Below, piece by piece: positions 13,901 through 19,695 of a DNA stretch of 64,000 nt. The position numbers were made by a program, and so were the translations under genes. Below the pieces are notes generated by a model. It was not told where the DNA came from, did not search any database, and saw only the letters and a program-made list of their open reading frames with translations. The DNA lies in the NCBI RefSeq assembly GCF_027923465.1, contig NZ_BRLB01000005.1, positions 1-64,000 on the forward strand. The letters run 5' to 3'. Each line of letters starts with the position of its first letter. The stretch's first letter is position 1. This DNA is from Vallitalea longa (GTDB taxonomy: Bacteria > Bacillota > Clostridia > Lachnospirales > Vallitaleaceae).

Positions 13901-15360
13901 TCACTTATGCGGAAGTCAATCAAGATGGATTGCTGGAGAATTTCTCAGAAGCTACAGAATCTGCAGGTGAAAGCATCAATATGCTTGGCGAGATTGTAGG
14001 TATGAAAGCTAATCTGGAACGTATGAAAGAAGATTGGCGATTACAGCTTAAGATGGCTAAGAGTGAAAAGATACAATTACAGCATCAGATAAAAGGTTCT
14101 CAATTATCAGAACGTATAGCACAGACAGAGATTGATATATTAGAAGAAGAAATCAGACAAAACGACTCAGTTAATACATTCATGAAGAACAAATTCACTA
14201 ATAAAGAGTTATACAACTGGATGGCAGGCAAATTGTCTACACTATATTTCAAGACTTACAAGCTTGCACATAAAATGGCCAAATCCGCTCAGAAAGCATT
14301 CCAATACGAGCGTGGAATGAAGGAAAGTGAAGTGAATTATATCTCATCTATGTACTGGGACAGCTTAAGAAAAGGTCTGTTGGCAGGAGATAGTTTAGGC
14401 TATGATCTAGATAGAATGGAACAGGCATATATAGAGGGTAACAGTCGTGACCTAGAAATAGCTAAACCTATATCTTTAGTAGAACTTGACCCATTTGCAT
14501 TAGTTGACCTTAAGGAAAAAGGAGTTTGTGAGTTCAATTTGACAGAAGCTCTATTTGATTATGATTTCCAAGGACATTATGGTAGACAAGTAAAAACCAT
14601 ATCAGTTGTATTTGATATGGGAGAAGGTAAAGCACCTGTTAATGCTACATTAACACAGTTAAGCCATAAGACTATAATTGAACCTGATGTAAAAGCAGTC
14701 AAGTACATGATAGACCCTAAAGATGTTCAGCCTACTTCTATTCGCTCAGATTGGAGATCCAATCAGCAGATTGTATTATCACCAAGAGGCGAGTATGAAG
14801 AGAATAACGGATTATTCGAGCTTCGTTATGATGACGAACGTTATCTACCATTTGAAGGTACTGGTGCAGTTTCAAGATGGCGACTAGAACTTAATGGTAA
14901 AAAGGGTTCATATGATCCTAAGGACTTGAAGAATGTTATTATCAACCTTAAGTATACAGCAAAACAAGGCGGACAGAGTTTTGGGGATGCTGTTAGAGGT
15001 ATGCTTAAGCCATATAGTGCTCTGCATTTCATAAATATGGCAGAAACATTTGGTGACAGCTGGACTGATTTCCTACAGAATGATGATGAGCTGGATGTGA
15101 CAATCACTAGAGATATGCTGCCTAATATGGCAGGAAGCAAGATTGACGGTATATACATGGCAGGTGACCTTTATGAAGAAGGCAAGTTAGGAATGATACT
15201 TGATAGTGGAAAAACATATAACCTGGAAAGTGGTAAATATGTGGAGACAAGCGGCTTAAGTATCAGCAGTAGAGGTTCACAGTGGAGCTTTACCCTAAAA
15301 GGAGATAAGCACAATGTTAAGAATGTAGGACTTATTGTAGGATATAAAGCTTCCGTATAA
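1978..15360 (+). CDS. Giant Tc toxin A-subunit-like protein with hemopexin repeats
   Basis: A 4,460-aa protein. Residues 32-41 (SPAAYLADLL) match the VRP1/SpvA-like TcA N-terminus; a long helical shell region follows. About residues 1171-2531 consist of some twenty hemopexin-type blades (IDAAF...YLFSGDQYIRYS...VDEGYPK). A neuraminidase-like/ABC region starts near 2740 (YRVWEANRKVFLYPENY). A second set of about seven blades lies at 3101-3498. The pore-forming helical shaft begins with the family signature PHYRFDFMISKAGELASKV (near 3841) and includes KFTNKELYNWM. The last 340 residues match the TcB-binding domain. Known TcA proteins such as TcdA1 have about 2,500 residues and form pentameric injection channels; the extra length here is mostly blades. 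No signal peptide, so release probably needs lysis. RBS AGAGGAG upstream. No TcB or TcC gene follows. Confidence 0.93.
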   Translation: MSQDNNTDFSSYEKIFGEIDFREGDDARSVLSPAAYLADLLQLYEDEFDEDADSSLWNLRREDILHILLDEENTFTMIPYLDIVNEILEGRVEGDIYEVLKGAKHPINLPFNLEHEKIKNYLAHMEITQEQLYKLFSIDSNEELRNNSNNIIARDYLGLSEEAYNHICNNTTGLIPLYGITGEDIEETDDLQGDNIDNLTKEDVNTLLSDVKRFMRKTKITFKELLDLIYGNLSDNESGYAGSFYLNNGLSGYAALDEEQENIIGFTSSEDMQTWLKRAYLFIYLAKKTQVSFVDLDMILRTCCNNILDQEAILHMAYILKLHEEYELPIDMVCGLFVSMNTLGTGNEEQPTDLFNRIYNGDITAIDKNYIQVTDTLHPEYENSEYARIVPVDEDDLMSDDNIDFRARLCKALKITDEDVSTFITTFTDKLGMESLKATEDMLLTNLTLLYRVATVTEFLDISVKELCYILDVITDDPIIRVHNVFDRLIAYNPSTRDCYTIFSSNDVTNNIWLMQLIVSITKWMQENDFTGEELRQITLRYQVIEEDELEDDEESDEMKALKEEKKAKIDFLNNLYNQFKILLFDPKALTTDERDDRTSRAVYRYIVGRNSKVVSDKNTGLLLCSKEKDMERVSEVVYEAVNHLDHFDIEDFTNTGLEEKILRKLLNNLVYRGYINTKGDINENTFPENVEHFQITTDFSVMKDNVFDIISNIYEEALSQEESSEDVLMSLYPSDFEDLNLSEGKQQELYDNLLFNNYIDEDNNVIDPEFFGFTQNKSLFMVNADIADYAKEVYQVIRDNMQKFTDKDIVLDRSIFEHLPISELDIEKLMTNLLFNEYIDEEHIIQDKEKILNTSIDDFSLAIAYYPYRFEILDAIKNNIIEVKDYFYNVDDTMLRGVAGYIVASDIYKNLEGTYLTNGKITLEGYDFFSQSSNIESFDLGDYFTNIDEEIVFNHMSRMIDVIDRFRVKPADLEELGLDEMEQEDLLETLEACEYTYDYKLNREEIDYFLNVNNALVFKIERFDDYNKDIFFLLHDIAKEIKQEIDDISQILIGQAIMQEDILLTALQDVYGIGANEISVVMNNIIGTNNSLMEQFMGPVIEAVNVNDRLMIEPKSTRFNNLYRRAKQIAILIAKLGLTTDQIEVAFHDQQLTEKFPEHLILPEGIDTFDVILEGVGSMIYLFTEDNYYAYSADDYTYVRDMATTVRVIEEADEEDELYQGLTDIDRFYYEYSEQGMSPFCVDAAFVDSSDTIHIISGTDYYCKTTSSDLWEMKERQWGKVENNFSDIDKIDGAYVDEEGRTYLFSKGQYIRYLLDGNINDEIQYIDEGYPKDINKNWKEEFGKEIHPFFHKSIDASMVGIDHKGYLFKDDVYVSSDDYVHPKMIIDRFGHVKNNFQKMRHIDAAFTMDDRYYLFAGDQVICYRNNIENDGVYVEEGYPLTIDTWMPELPYNFKKRIDAAINTNDGVSLLADGKSINITFDGSVFHVSGSEEDTYKQWGIVKNNIVENSKVDAAFVGLDGKAYVFSGDQYYRYSGEDYKVVDSGYPRFISSDWDSLLEVTAAFVLDGKTYLCGMTEDESMKYVRYSTNDYTVVDEDYPKDLDDNWWNLPFALTKTDILDRPFATIDAIFTDQQGRTYLFSGNSYIYFDNQHRWWSEPTLMSDTWGDMPFEQIDAAFTGKDGKVYIFASKYYTSYKTNDYSRTDSNVPSRIMDYWGNVKNNIADTGLVDASMTVRTIADDQLKEVIYVFSGNQYCRYTLPFDMNRYVDEGYPKNIADELSKEPGFENLDIDFSKGIDSAMANGRNMYFFKDGTCTILVESESQVMDKTYTLMDYEIPACAFTHDGNIYMRTEKDGNYKRCNDLECSTGITLTDILPPLLRPLDEDGDGKLAEDNRRISSILEGTDGNTYAFYEFDDEESEDNTGNIEEDNMYHTCYNFLSKQEYSIAEEWGYVDNNIIKNDHIDAGLLGVDDNTYLFSGNQYVMYNHDLSKEYGYIDEVPKLIEEDFGLRNVNIAYVIEDKTFLLEKPDEQGSFRYVQYSGKDYSKPDVGFPKTVDDQWWNIPIQFVIEGFNEIDAVYVEGDNIYLIHGDKQLQYNYIKGIWSYPKDINKMWKNIPLEKITTMFKGIADAIYFFDEDKYAKLVDGTFVNINIDPVEGENRRTDTYVENLNKVFGKVDNNIVELNRIDSSFVDSHGVTYLFCGDQYVRYSSSDYRYVDFGYPKKIYENLRFERGFENLDHKIGKVDEDYNKEVIVKAIITNRGTIYIFIDDKCIALAQGEIREMPIGHLGRIRNNLLEEEKIDAAFGDENRTFIFCGDQYIRYSQKTYEYVDEGYPKSIAAIVDEDLGIDPAKFQGTFTYDLDAALYKDEKLYLFKDDKYYCDNQITDIAATWGKIKNTFNPDEHLDDMVEIDAAFLDGEGKLFVFKDDQYIRYSHLDNDYVDEGYPRDICNNWGNMPTDFEKSIDSAFIFDNRTYMLRGQDYIRYSDPNYKKMDLIYPQVITNRWGEYSDYLLGDVKIITDYKYMDHMYIGDNYTLTDFLHPQKHIIEESYEVLSNIFGWDAEEIKWLKKKHAFLYSGSPYEVNFNIEILMKMLSIFKVTEDIDTTPSKLYRYVWSYIYGDNKDLGEAAEYLYKQLGLMNSQKDWEILKEQIQDEENIMKRDALVPYLTYIESDVSNSRELYEKLLIDVDMDSCARTSRIKEALACMQLYFHRYFMDLEKPALENFEDMDIVKDKLKSYWDWMKNYRVWEANRKVFLYPENYIRPELRDTKTEQFKTLEDEVMQGELTDTLVEQAYKNYLDSYDDVSRLTVAGGYRYNDETNNDDRIIIFGRTKTEPTKYYYRTATFIDGDTETVEWDSWIDTELQIDSQKVYPVYAFGKTFVFWPQVEFDNKEKESQNATAKSGDGGTYSFEKTQKNDKVIKINFSYLNLNGKWVIPQTLDQEIKITDLVTKSKTEVKSPVGVELFVQESNKLDSDTHDNIVINCSYSLLDKDLLNYNIFKSFDTGYERKNKTFLLTPELYTVVSNNNPAYDNMGQSVFKTLFEENIANENAVAFNIGKAPWFAFDHKGGSFLCKPSMHNLDDNEWPKTIDYSVLGEDVTHIDASFQVGGTTYLIVGESYFAFDGEFMDEEGNILDNYTRGLNYERWGHIDPNELKVKAAFTINNYTYIIRNDNYLRFENGEFSQTPVNYPKSIEFLETDIKSVLGDQQFYVNLNEINIDSAFMKDGILYVIDGNEVIPVNSRLRAEDLLTYEFVEHLKVSTLIGALSLSDSGIMVYKRNDNDDCRFYFCEFNLNTNRWDSHGLLIVDQDNIPVDIDASFRYNNDLYLIKGDEIMQLNDAPLSDIRWGTTQTIALSRFCDMSSVESATVVDNKYLYMFSDELYIRYTLNGGKLGQYMDTGYPQPISLIPIHASFTLDSKSYVLYKNYYKKLTIDNGKITNMDYLGYKNMAGSLLNIPSEFLNGIDAGVNTGSYLYLFKDNAYVKYDINSDIRPYEVEDVPYDIIRLTSSTSYKLSTKLFTEGLDSFLDLSTQQIGELPKFDANISNTTTIKINKDRIKIYPMSETLDFDSANSSYYWEIFFHVPFFLAQILNTAQMFEEAQKWYEFIFDPKEAVWWKFLPFLKASEDDLYGIEDDDDQTQIKKYLEDPFDPHAIAALRIIAYEKALVMNYIDNIIDWGDLLFGQYTRESINEARMLYILAYDLLGEKPEALGERVLTDDVDYETLTKEATNNEDRYEFLLDLENKNNLSRDTLLHLFSGGTVNDSLVNPYFFIPENWNFISYWNTVEDRLYKIRHCMNIMGINQPLPLFQPPIDPMALVQAVAGGMSLSQAVAVSDGSTPHYRFDFMISKAGELASKVSQFGNDLLATLEKKDSEELSLLQQKQENTILTMTRKIKEDQLQEAIENTKSLEESLKNAEDTIKHYNDLLNTGFIPSEIAQMSLMSIGAAFMTTASIAKFVNMGISLIPKAIIGTFTYAEVNQDGLLENFSEATESAGESINMLGEIVGMKANLERMKEDWRLQLKMAKSEKIQLQHQIKGSQLSERIAQTEIDILEEEIRQNDSVNTFMKNKFTNKELYNWMAGKLSTLYFKTYKLAHKMAKSAQKAFQYERGMKESEVNYISSMYWDSLRKGLLAGDSLGYDLDRMEQAYIEGNSRDLEIAKPISLVELDPFALVDLKEKGVCEFNLTEALFDYDFQGHYGRQVKTISVVFDMGEGKAPVNATLTQLSHKTIIEPDVKAVKYMIDPKDVQPTSIRSDWRSNQQIVLSPRGEYEENNGLFELRYDDERYLPFEGTGAVSRWRLELNGKKGSYDPKDLKNVIINLKYTAKQGGQSFGDAVRGMLKPYSALHFINMAETFGDSWTDFLQNDDELDVTITRDMLPNMAGSKIDGIYMAGDLYEEGKLGMILDSGKTYNLESGKYVETSGLSISSRGSQWSFTLKGDKHNVKNVGLIVGYKASV
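5488..9570 (+). repeat. Hemopexin-type blade array 1 inside the TcA body
   Basis: Roughly 20-23 degenerate copies of a 45-70-residue blade, recognisable by IDAAF, YLFSGDQYIRYS, DEGYP and a Trp-Gly ending such as WGNVKNN. At four blades per propeller this would make five or six beta-propellers in a row. The copies are diverged, so the repeat is visible in protein more than in DNA. Confidence 0.85.
11280..12470 (+). repeat. Hemopexin-type blade array 2 inside the TcA body
   Basis: About seven further blades (HIDASF, KVKAAF, NIDSAF, DIDASF, PIHASF, GIDAGV with YLF/YLI cores). They sit between the neuraminidase-like region and the pore-forming shaft, the zone where other TcA proteins carry receptor-binding domains. 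Confidence 0.75.
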
Positions 15361-15370
15361 TAATTACCCA

Positions 15371-15410
15371 TAAGAGAGAAAACCACCAAGTTTTTTCTCT
15401 TATTTTTGTT
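15371..15410 (+). terminator. Terminator or attenuator after the TcA gene
   Basis: A 12-bp stem (15371-15382 with 15391-15402, one G-U pair) with an 8-base loop, followed by TTTTT. It lies between the TcA gene and the next cistron only 25 bases upstream of its start, so it may reduce rather than abolish downstream expression. Confidence 0.75.
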
Positions 15411-15435
15411 TCATATAAAAAAGGAGAGTGAAATT

Positions 15436-17106
15436 ATGCCAAACGAAGTATTTGATAGTTTATTAAGTTGGTTAGAGCAGTGGATGGAAGTGGTAGATGG
15501 TAAATTTACTACAGAAGACGCATACGGTAAGTATGATTATTATCGTAAGATCAAGGACATATATGATCTATACAAGGTGAATGTACCTGAGTATGATGAA
15601 CCAAAGACATTGACAGACAGCGAGAAAGAAGCTTTCAAGAATCAAATGATAGCAGTAGAGTCCAGATTCAAGGGTCTTAGAATGTTTGGTCAAAGTTCAA
15701 AATCAACAATTAAGAGAGCTTTTAGTAGTGGGAAAACAGAATTTGCTTACTTTGTAACGGATAGAAGAAGTAAAAAAATTGGAGAGGGAAGTGCAAGAAC
15801 CACACTGAGTTTTGACCCTAAGAAAGCCAAAGAGGCTTTTGAATTATTAGCTACGTATATGGAGGATATAAAAAGATCTCCTGAAGCATCATATATCAGT
15901 TCCTTCAAAGTTTTAGGACCTAATCATCAGGGAGTAAGAACTGATAGTGCAATTATATATTTAACTACTGGCAATAAGGAAATAATAGATAAGATTGTCA
16001 AAGAAGTAGATAAAAGGTTCAAAAAAGCTGGTATAGAAATGTATGACCATGCACCTCTTGGAATGAAAAATTGGGCACCGGGATTTTCGTTCTCTCAACA
16101 GGGTCCATTCAGTTCAAGCCATGGCTTTGCCAGGTCAAAAATCATAAATGATGCAACAGATATTCTGGTCAACGATGCTGATTCTGATTTAAGTAAAGAA
16201 GCTATGAAAAAAGCACTGCAGGATTCATTGAAAATGAATGGTTATGATACAGATAAACCAGAATTCCTTGATATCATTAATTATGTAGAAAATATAGAGA
16301 CAACTGAAACAGATACTGAAACAAGACGTAATATTCTAAAACGCTATATACTCAATAATAAAGATAGAGGAGTAACCAAATTAATTTCTTCAAATAAAGA
16401 AATGTTCAGAAACGAATTGAAGCAGTTGGATAAAAAGTATAAAGATGATAAGAAAAGTGCCCCAGCAGAAGCTCCTTATTCCGTTGGTGATCAGGTTCTC
16501 AGTTTAGATGAAGATATTGGTGATGTTGGAGAAGAGATCGACGTAAACAGCACTGTAGTAGAAAAAGATATCACAGATGCAATGGTATACGGCAAAATCA
16601 AGAGATTCAGAGATTTATTTGGTGCCAATAAAGAAGTTGAAGATATACTTGAAAGCCATATAAGAAATAAATGTGAAGAACTTGATAAAGAAGATAGATT
16701 GTTCATCTTAGCAATGGAAAAAGCTTCTTTAGCAGTAAAAATGAATCAAGCAGCTGATATATGGCCTAAAGAAGAATCTGATAAGGCTGTCAAAAAATTG
16801 CAAGAGCAGATAACTACTGTTGAAAAAGAAGTAAAAGAGATTAATGATCGTTTGGTTGTCATGAAAAGCGAAAGAGAAGCAATAGATAAGAAAATAAAAA
16901 AAATACGTGAAAATGAAACCAAGAGACGACAACAATCAAGAGTTCCTATAATGAATGCTGATGATGATAAGAGTAAAGAGTCAGATGATGCTGCTGATAA
17001 AAAAGATAGTGGCAATTCAGCTAGTGATGTCAGCGATGCCAGCAGTTCTGATAGTGATAAGAAATCCAAGATACATAAACGCAGGAAAAGCAATCTCAAG
17101 AAGTAA
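15436..17106 (+). CDS. Cytosolic protein with HopA1-effector-like segment and basic tail (candidate cargo)
   Basis: A 556-aa protein; start at 15436 after AAGGAGAG. Residues about 160-240 (VRTDSAIIYL, then APLGMKNWAPGFSF and SSSHGFARSKIINDA) recall the conserved core of HopA1-family proteins, known as type III effectors of Pseudomonas and widespread in other bacteria. This is pattern recognition, not an alignment. Residues about 440-500 form a charged coiled coil. The last 50 residues are Asp/Ser-rich and end in a strongly basic stretch (KSKIHKRRKSNLKK) that could resemble a nuclear localisation signal or a nucleic-acid or membrane contact. There is no signal peptide. Its place between TcA and the lysis genes makes it a candidate payload or assembly partner; that is inference. 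It could instead be a structural accessory protein. Confidence 0.5.
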   Translation: MPNEVFDSLLSWLEQWMEVVDGKFTTEDAYGKYDYYRKIKDIYDLYKVNVPEYDEPKTLTDSEKEAFKNQMIAVESRFKGLRMFGQSSKSTIKRAFSSGKTEFAYFVTDRRSKKIGEGSARTTLSFDPKKAKEAFELLATYMEDIKRSPEASYISSFKVLGPNHQGVRTDSAIIYLTTGNKEIIDKIVKEVDKRFKKAGIEMYDHAPLGMKNWAPGFSFSQQGPFSSSHGFARSKIINDATDILVNDADSDLSKEAMKKALQDSLKMNGYDTDKPEFLDIINYVENIETTETDTETRRNILKRYILNNKDRGVTKLISSNKEMFRNELKQLDKKYKDDKKSAPAEAPYSVGDQVLSLDEDIGDVGEEIDVNSTVVEKDITDAMVYGKIKRFRDLFGANKEVEDILESHIRNKCEELDKEDRLFILAMEKASLAVKMNQAADIWPKEESDKAVKKLQEQITTVEKEVKEINDRLVVMKSEREAIDKKIKKIRENETKRRQQSRVPIMNADDDKSKESDDAADKKDSGNSASDVSDASSSDSDKKSKIHKRRKSNLKK

Positions 17107-17144
17107 GATTTCATTATCATAGTAACCAAAGAGAAGGTGATGCT

Positions 17145-17483
17145 TTGGAAACATTGTGCAAGGAAAATACAGAAAAAGTCATACGACTTGAACAGGATCT
17201 AAAATCCAACTGGAGGCAGCTGGATTCTATTGTGAAGGAACAGAAGATATTACATGATATAAGCAGTAACCTCAAGCTTCTGGAAGAGCATAACAAATAT
17301 CAGAATAAGAAAATTGATGAACAAGCTAGAGCTATAGTAGAGATAAGGGATGAACTGGTAAAATTAAAAACCAAGCCATTGAATGATGCTAGAGACGTTC
17401 AAAACAAGATTAAAGTAGCAGTGTTATGTACTATGATAACCCTTATCGTTACATATTTTTTCAATCGTTTCTTTATGCTATAG
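17145..17483 (+). CDS. xhlA: XhlA-like coiled-coil membrane protein of a phage lysis cassette
   Basis: TTG start at 17145, five bases after GAAGGTG; the nearby ATG at 17140 is out of frame. The 112-aa product has an N-terminal coiled coil (residues about 1-80) and one C-terminal transmembrane helix (VAVLCTMITLIVTYFF). This is the layout of XhlA, which in Bacillus subtilis prophage PBSX acts with holin XhlB and an amidase in host lysis. It is directly followed here by a holin and an amidase. Family call is based on architecture and context; sequence identity to XhlA was not measured. Confidence 0.7.
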   Translation: METLCKENTEKVIRLEQDLKSNWRQLDSIVKEQKILHDISSNLKLLEEHNKYQNKKIDEQARAIVEIRDELVKLKTKPLNDARDVQNKIKVAVLCTMITLIVTYFFNRFFML

Positions 17484-17507
17484 TCATGTATCTGTGGTAG
17501 AAAAAAC

Positions 17508-17528
17508 AAAAGAGGCTATGCCTCTTTT
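17508..17528 (+). terminator. Intercistronic hairpin in the lysis cassette
   Basis: A perfect 9-bp stem (17508-17516 with 17520-17528) around a 3-base loop, with a TTTT end but no longer T-run. It may attenuate transcription into the holin gene. Confidence 0.5.
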
Positions 17529-17563
17529 CGCTTAGCGGATTGATAGAATAGGAGGAGATATAT

Positions 17564-17875
17564 ATGAGTATGGAACAAGTATTGCAAGTCATTCGTCCTG
17601 AATTATTGATAGTTGTCGTGGTATGTTATTGCCTAGGTTTATTCCTTAAGAATATTCCACATATCAAAGATTGGGTTATACCATTCGTACTGCTCATCAG
17701 TTCTATCATCATGTGTGTATTGTATATGGGACTGGTGATAGAGAATACATGGAGTTTAGTTATTGTTTTTATCGGTATCATGCAAGGTATTCTATGCGCA
17801 TCGGTATCAGTATTCGGCAATGAAATCTTGAAACAGATTACCTACAAAAGAGATATTGACAAAAAAAGATCATAG
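17564..17875 (+). CDS. Phage holin, Hol44-like (holin superfamily V)
   Basis: A 103-aa protein with a strong AGGAGGAG site. Three hydrophobic segments are visible (about residues 11-30, 38-57 and 64-85), with the typical inner stretch LFLKNIPHIKDWVIPFVLL and the conserved ending GIMQGILCASVSVFGNEILKQ, followed by a basic tail. These features match Firmicute phage holins of the Hol44 type, which perforate the cytoplasmic membrane and let endolysin reach the wall. It stands 22 bases before the endolysin gene, and the pair is the standard phage lysis module. Here it serves, by inference, to release the TcA particle. Confidence 0.85.
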   Translation: MSMEQVLQVIRPELLIVVVVCYCLGLFLKNIPHIKDWVIPFVLLISSIIMCVLYMGLVIENTWSLVIVFIGIMQGILCASVSVFGNEILKQITYKRDIDKKRS

Positions 17876-17897
17876 AACTTAACATGGAGGTGATACA

Positions 17898-18512
17898 ATG
17901 AACATAATTGAAGATTTCATACCAAAAAATAGACAGAACAGACCAGGAGTTGCTATAACACCTAGTAGTATCACTGTACATAATACTGGAAATGTTCGTA
18001 AAGGTGCAGATGCTACTATGCATGCATCGTATATAAAATCTACTAATGACAAAGTATCTTGGCATTATACAGTCGATGATACCAATATCATTCAGCATTT
18101 ACCTATAAATGAGATGGGATGGCATGCTGGAAGTAGAAAAGGTAATGAAACAAGCATAGGAATTGAGATATGCATGCATGAAGATATTGATATGGCAGCA
18201 GCAGAAAAGAATGCACAACAGCTTATCGCTTACCTAATGGCAAAAACATCTATTGGTGAAATTAAAAAACATCAGGATTGGACAGGCAAATACTGTCCAG
18301 CCGTACTCCTTAAGGAAGGAAGATGGGAACAATTTGTCCGTGGATGTTTTTCTATATTCGAGGAAAAGAAAAATATCGAAAAAGAACATTGGGCTAAGAC
18401 ATATTATCAGCAACTTATTGACAGAGGAATGGTGATTCATGAAGAACGATTGGATGATCCAATAACTCGTGGTGAATTATTTGCTATATTGTGCAGAATG
18501 TTAGATCTATAA
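17898..18512 (+). CDS. N-acetylmuramoyl-L-alanine amidase (Amidase_2 endolysin)
   Basis: A 204-aa enzyme that cleaves the amide bond between N-acetylmuramic acid and L-alanine in peptidoglycan. The PGRP/Amidase_2 fold is recognised by the zinc ligands H28 (TVHNTG), H125 (KKHQDW) and C133 (KYCPAVL), with the conserved WHYTVDD and GWHAGS segments between. After a linker, residues about 168-204 form one SLH-like or wall-binding-like module (WAKTYYQQLIDRGMVIHE then TRGELFAIL). No signal peptide, so export would depend on the holin immediately upstream. Start ATG at 17898 with GGAGGTGAT. A strong terminator follows. Confidence 0.9.
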   Translation: MNIIEDFIPKNRQNRPGVAITPSSITVHNTGNVRKGADATMHASYIKSTNDKVSWHYTVDDTNIIQHLPINEMGWHAGSRKGNETSIGIEICMHEDIDMAAAEKNAQQLIAYLMAKTSIGEIKKHQDWTGKYCPAVLLKEGRWEQFVRGCFSIFEEKKNIEKEHWAKTYYQQLIDRGMVIHEERLDDPITRGELFAILCRMLDL

Positions 18513-18519
18513 TTTTAAG

Positions 18520-18558
18520 GCACTATTTGTAATTATTTTACGAATAGTGCTTTTTTTT
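18520..18558 (+). terminator. Rho-independent terminator after the lysis cassette
   Basis: A 13-bp stem (18520-18532 with 18538-18550, one G-U pair) followed by eight T residues. It marks the likely end of the toxin-lysis transcript. Confidence 0.9.
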
Positions 18559-19088
18559 ATTTATAGTATAAAACTCTATTCTCTATTTCTCTATAAACTA
18601 TTATGAGGCTAAGCTTCTTTTATTTTCTTATAGGAAGGATTTAGTTCTTAAGCATATGAAATAGGAGGGATGTGTCTTTTGTTTAGTTAAATTGTTAACA
18701 TTTAATAGCATTCAATTAAATAAATTGTTATCTTATTGTTATAATTATAGATTAAAATAGAATTATGACAGCTTTAGTGAGAAGAATTATAGTTCTATTA
18801 CAAATTGGCTATAAGCTAATTATTAAATAAGAGTGTGAAATATAATGCTTGTCTTATCTTGGTAGACAATTATTTACAATTATTGGACAAAAAAAGGACA
18901 AATATGAGAATAATGCAATAAGAATAAGTGGTATTATTAAGAAAATAATGTATATTCGAAATAAATTATATACATTGCAAAATTAAACTGTTAATTAAAT
19001 AACGAATTACTTGACGTGTACACTACTAAGAGGGCTAATGAAGCATTAGTTTTTACAGCTTAAAAACAATATTTAGGGAGGTTGTAAT
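18559..19088. other. Gene-free AT-rich region between the lysis cassette and the late-regulator-like gene
   Basis: About 530 bases without a credible reading frame. It contains one copy of a dispersed intergenic repeat (18624-18667) and a TTGACG at 19011-19016 that could be a -35 element for the next gene, though the -10 is weak. Several short A/T dyads are present. I see no known riboswitch or small RNA signature. Confidence 0.4.
18624..18667 (+). repeat. Dispersed intergenic repeat, copy 1
   Basis: The last 20 bases (TTAAGCATATGAAATAGGAG, 18648-18667) are identical to 34822-34841. The preceding 24 bases are also similar (TTTTCTTATAGGAAGG here, TTATCTTAGAGGAAAC there). Both copies lie in intergenic DNA downstream of plus-strand genes. 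Confidence 0.6.
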
Positions 19089-19622
19089 TTGAAGTATGTT
19101 AAATTAATCGAGGATTTACTCAAAAATTATGAGTACAATAAGGTAAGGGTGGCATTTTTAAGGAATCAAATACAACGATTAACAAGTGAAGGGGAAAATG
19201 AATACATACGTTCTAAGATGCTTCAAGGGGGATATTCAGGTAAGGTGACACGTTTTGTTATTGAAAAGGGTGAGGAGGTTGCTACATTAAATCATGTAGA
19301 AGCAACTGCTGATAATTATAAAGAGAAGATTGAGGAAGAATATAAAAGGGCTCTTCGTGATATAGAGCAGGAAATAAAACAGTTGAGTTATGACATAGGT
19401 ATCATAGATGATTGTTTGGAATTGATTAAAGGAATAAATGAAAAATATTATATAATAATCAATCAGAACTATGTACATAAATGCCCTATGGAGATTGTTG
19501 CAGATAGTATGCATATGAGTAGAAGCAGATGTTACGAACTTAGGAAACAAGCTGTAGAGCTAATTGTAAAAATCGTATACGGGGAACGATTATTATTACA
19601 ACAAGTAGCAGAAAACAAATAG
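19089..19622 (+). CDS. Phage late-transcription regulator-like protein (RinA/ArpU-type)
   Basis: TTG start at 19089 after AGGGAGG. The 177-aa product has a long charged helical middle (residues about 75-130) and a C-terminal sigma-region-4-like helix-turn-helix (VHKCPMEIVADSMHMSRSRC, residues about 136-155). This matches the general plan of RinA, ArpU and related phage proteins that switch on late (structural and lysis) genes. It lies about 580 bases downstream of the lysis cassette and is the best local candidate for controlling the Tc island. The exact family is uncertain. Confidence 0.55.
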   Translation: MKYVKLIEDLLKNYEYNKVRVAFLRNQIQRLTSEGENEYIRSKMLQGGYSGKVTRFVIEKGEEVATLNHVEATADNYKEKIEEEYKRALRDIEQEIKQLSYDIGIIDDCLELIKGINEKYYIIINQNYVHKCPMEIVADSMHMSRSRCYELRKQAVELIVKIVYGERLLLQQVAENK

Positions 19623-19695
19623 ATGGAAACTGATATGCTTCTTTTATAGTAGGCAGTTGAATGATGGAACTGTCTACTATAAAGGAATTGCTTCC

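Noticed and set aside
14841..15158. Long antisense reading frame (105 codons) on the minus strand within the TcA gene
   Set aside because: It lies wholly inside the TcB-binding-domain coding region, shows no ribosome site and has the composition of a shadow frame.
1978..15360. Interpretation as an adhesin or an animal-like hemopexin protein
   Set aside because: The N-terminal SPAAYL motif, neuraminidase-like region, shaft signature and TcB-binding C-terminus all agree with TcA; the blades are insertions.
16746..17129. Antisense 127-codon hydrophobic frame opposite the HopA1-like gene
   Set aside because: Its Leu/Ser/Phe-rich sequence is the mirror of the charged Lys/Asp/Glu-rich C-terminus on the plus strand; no start signals.
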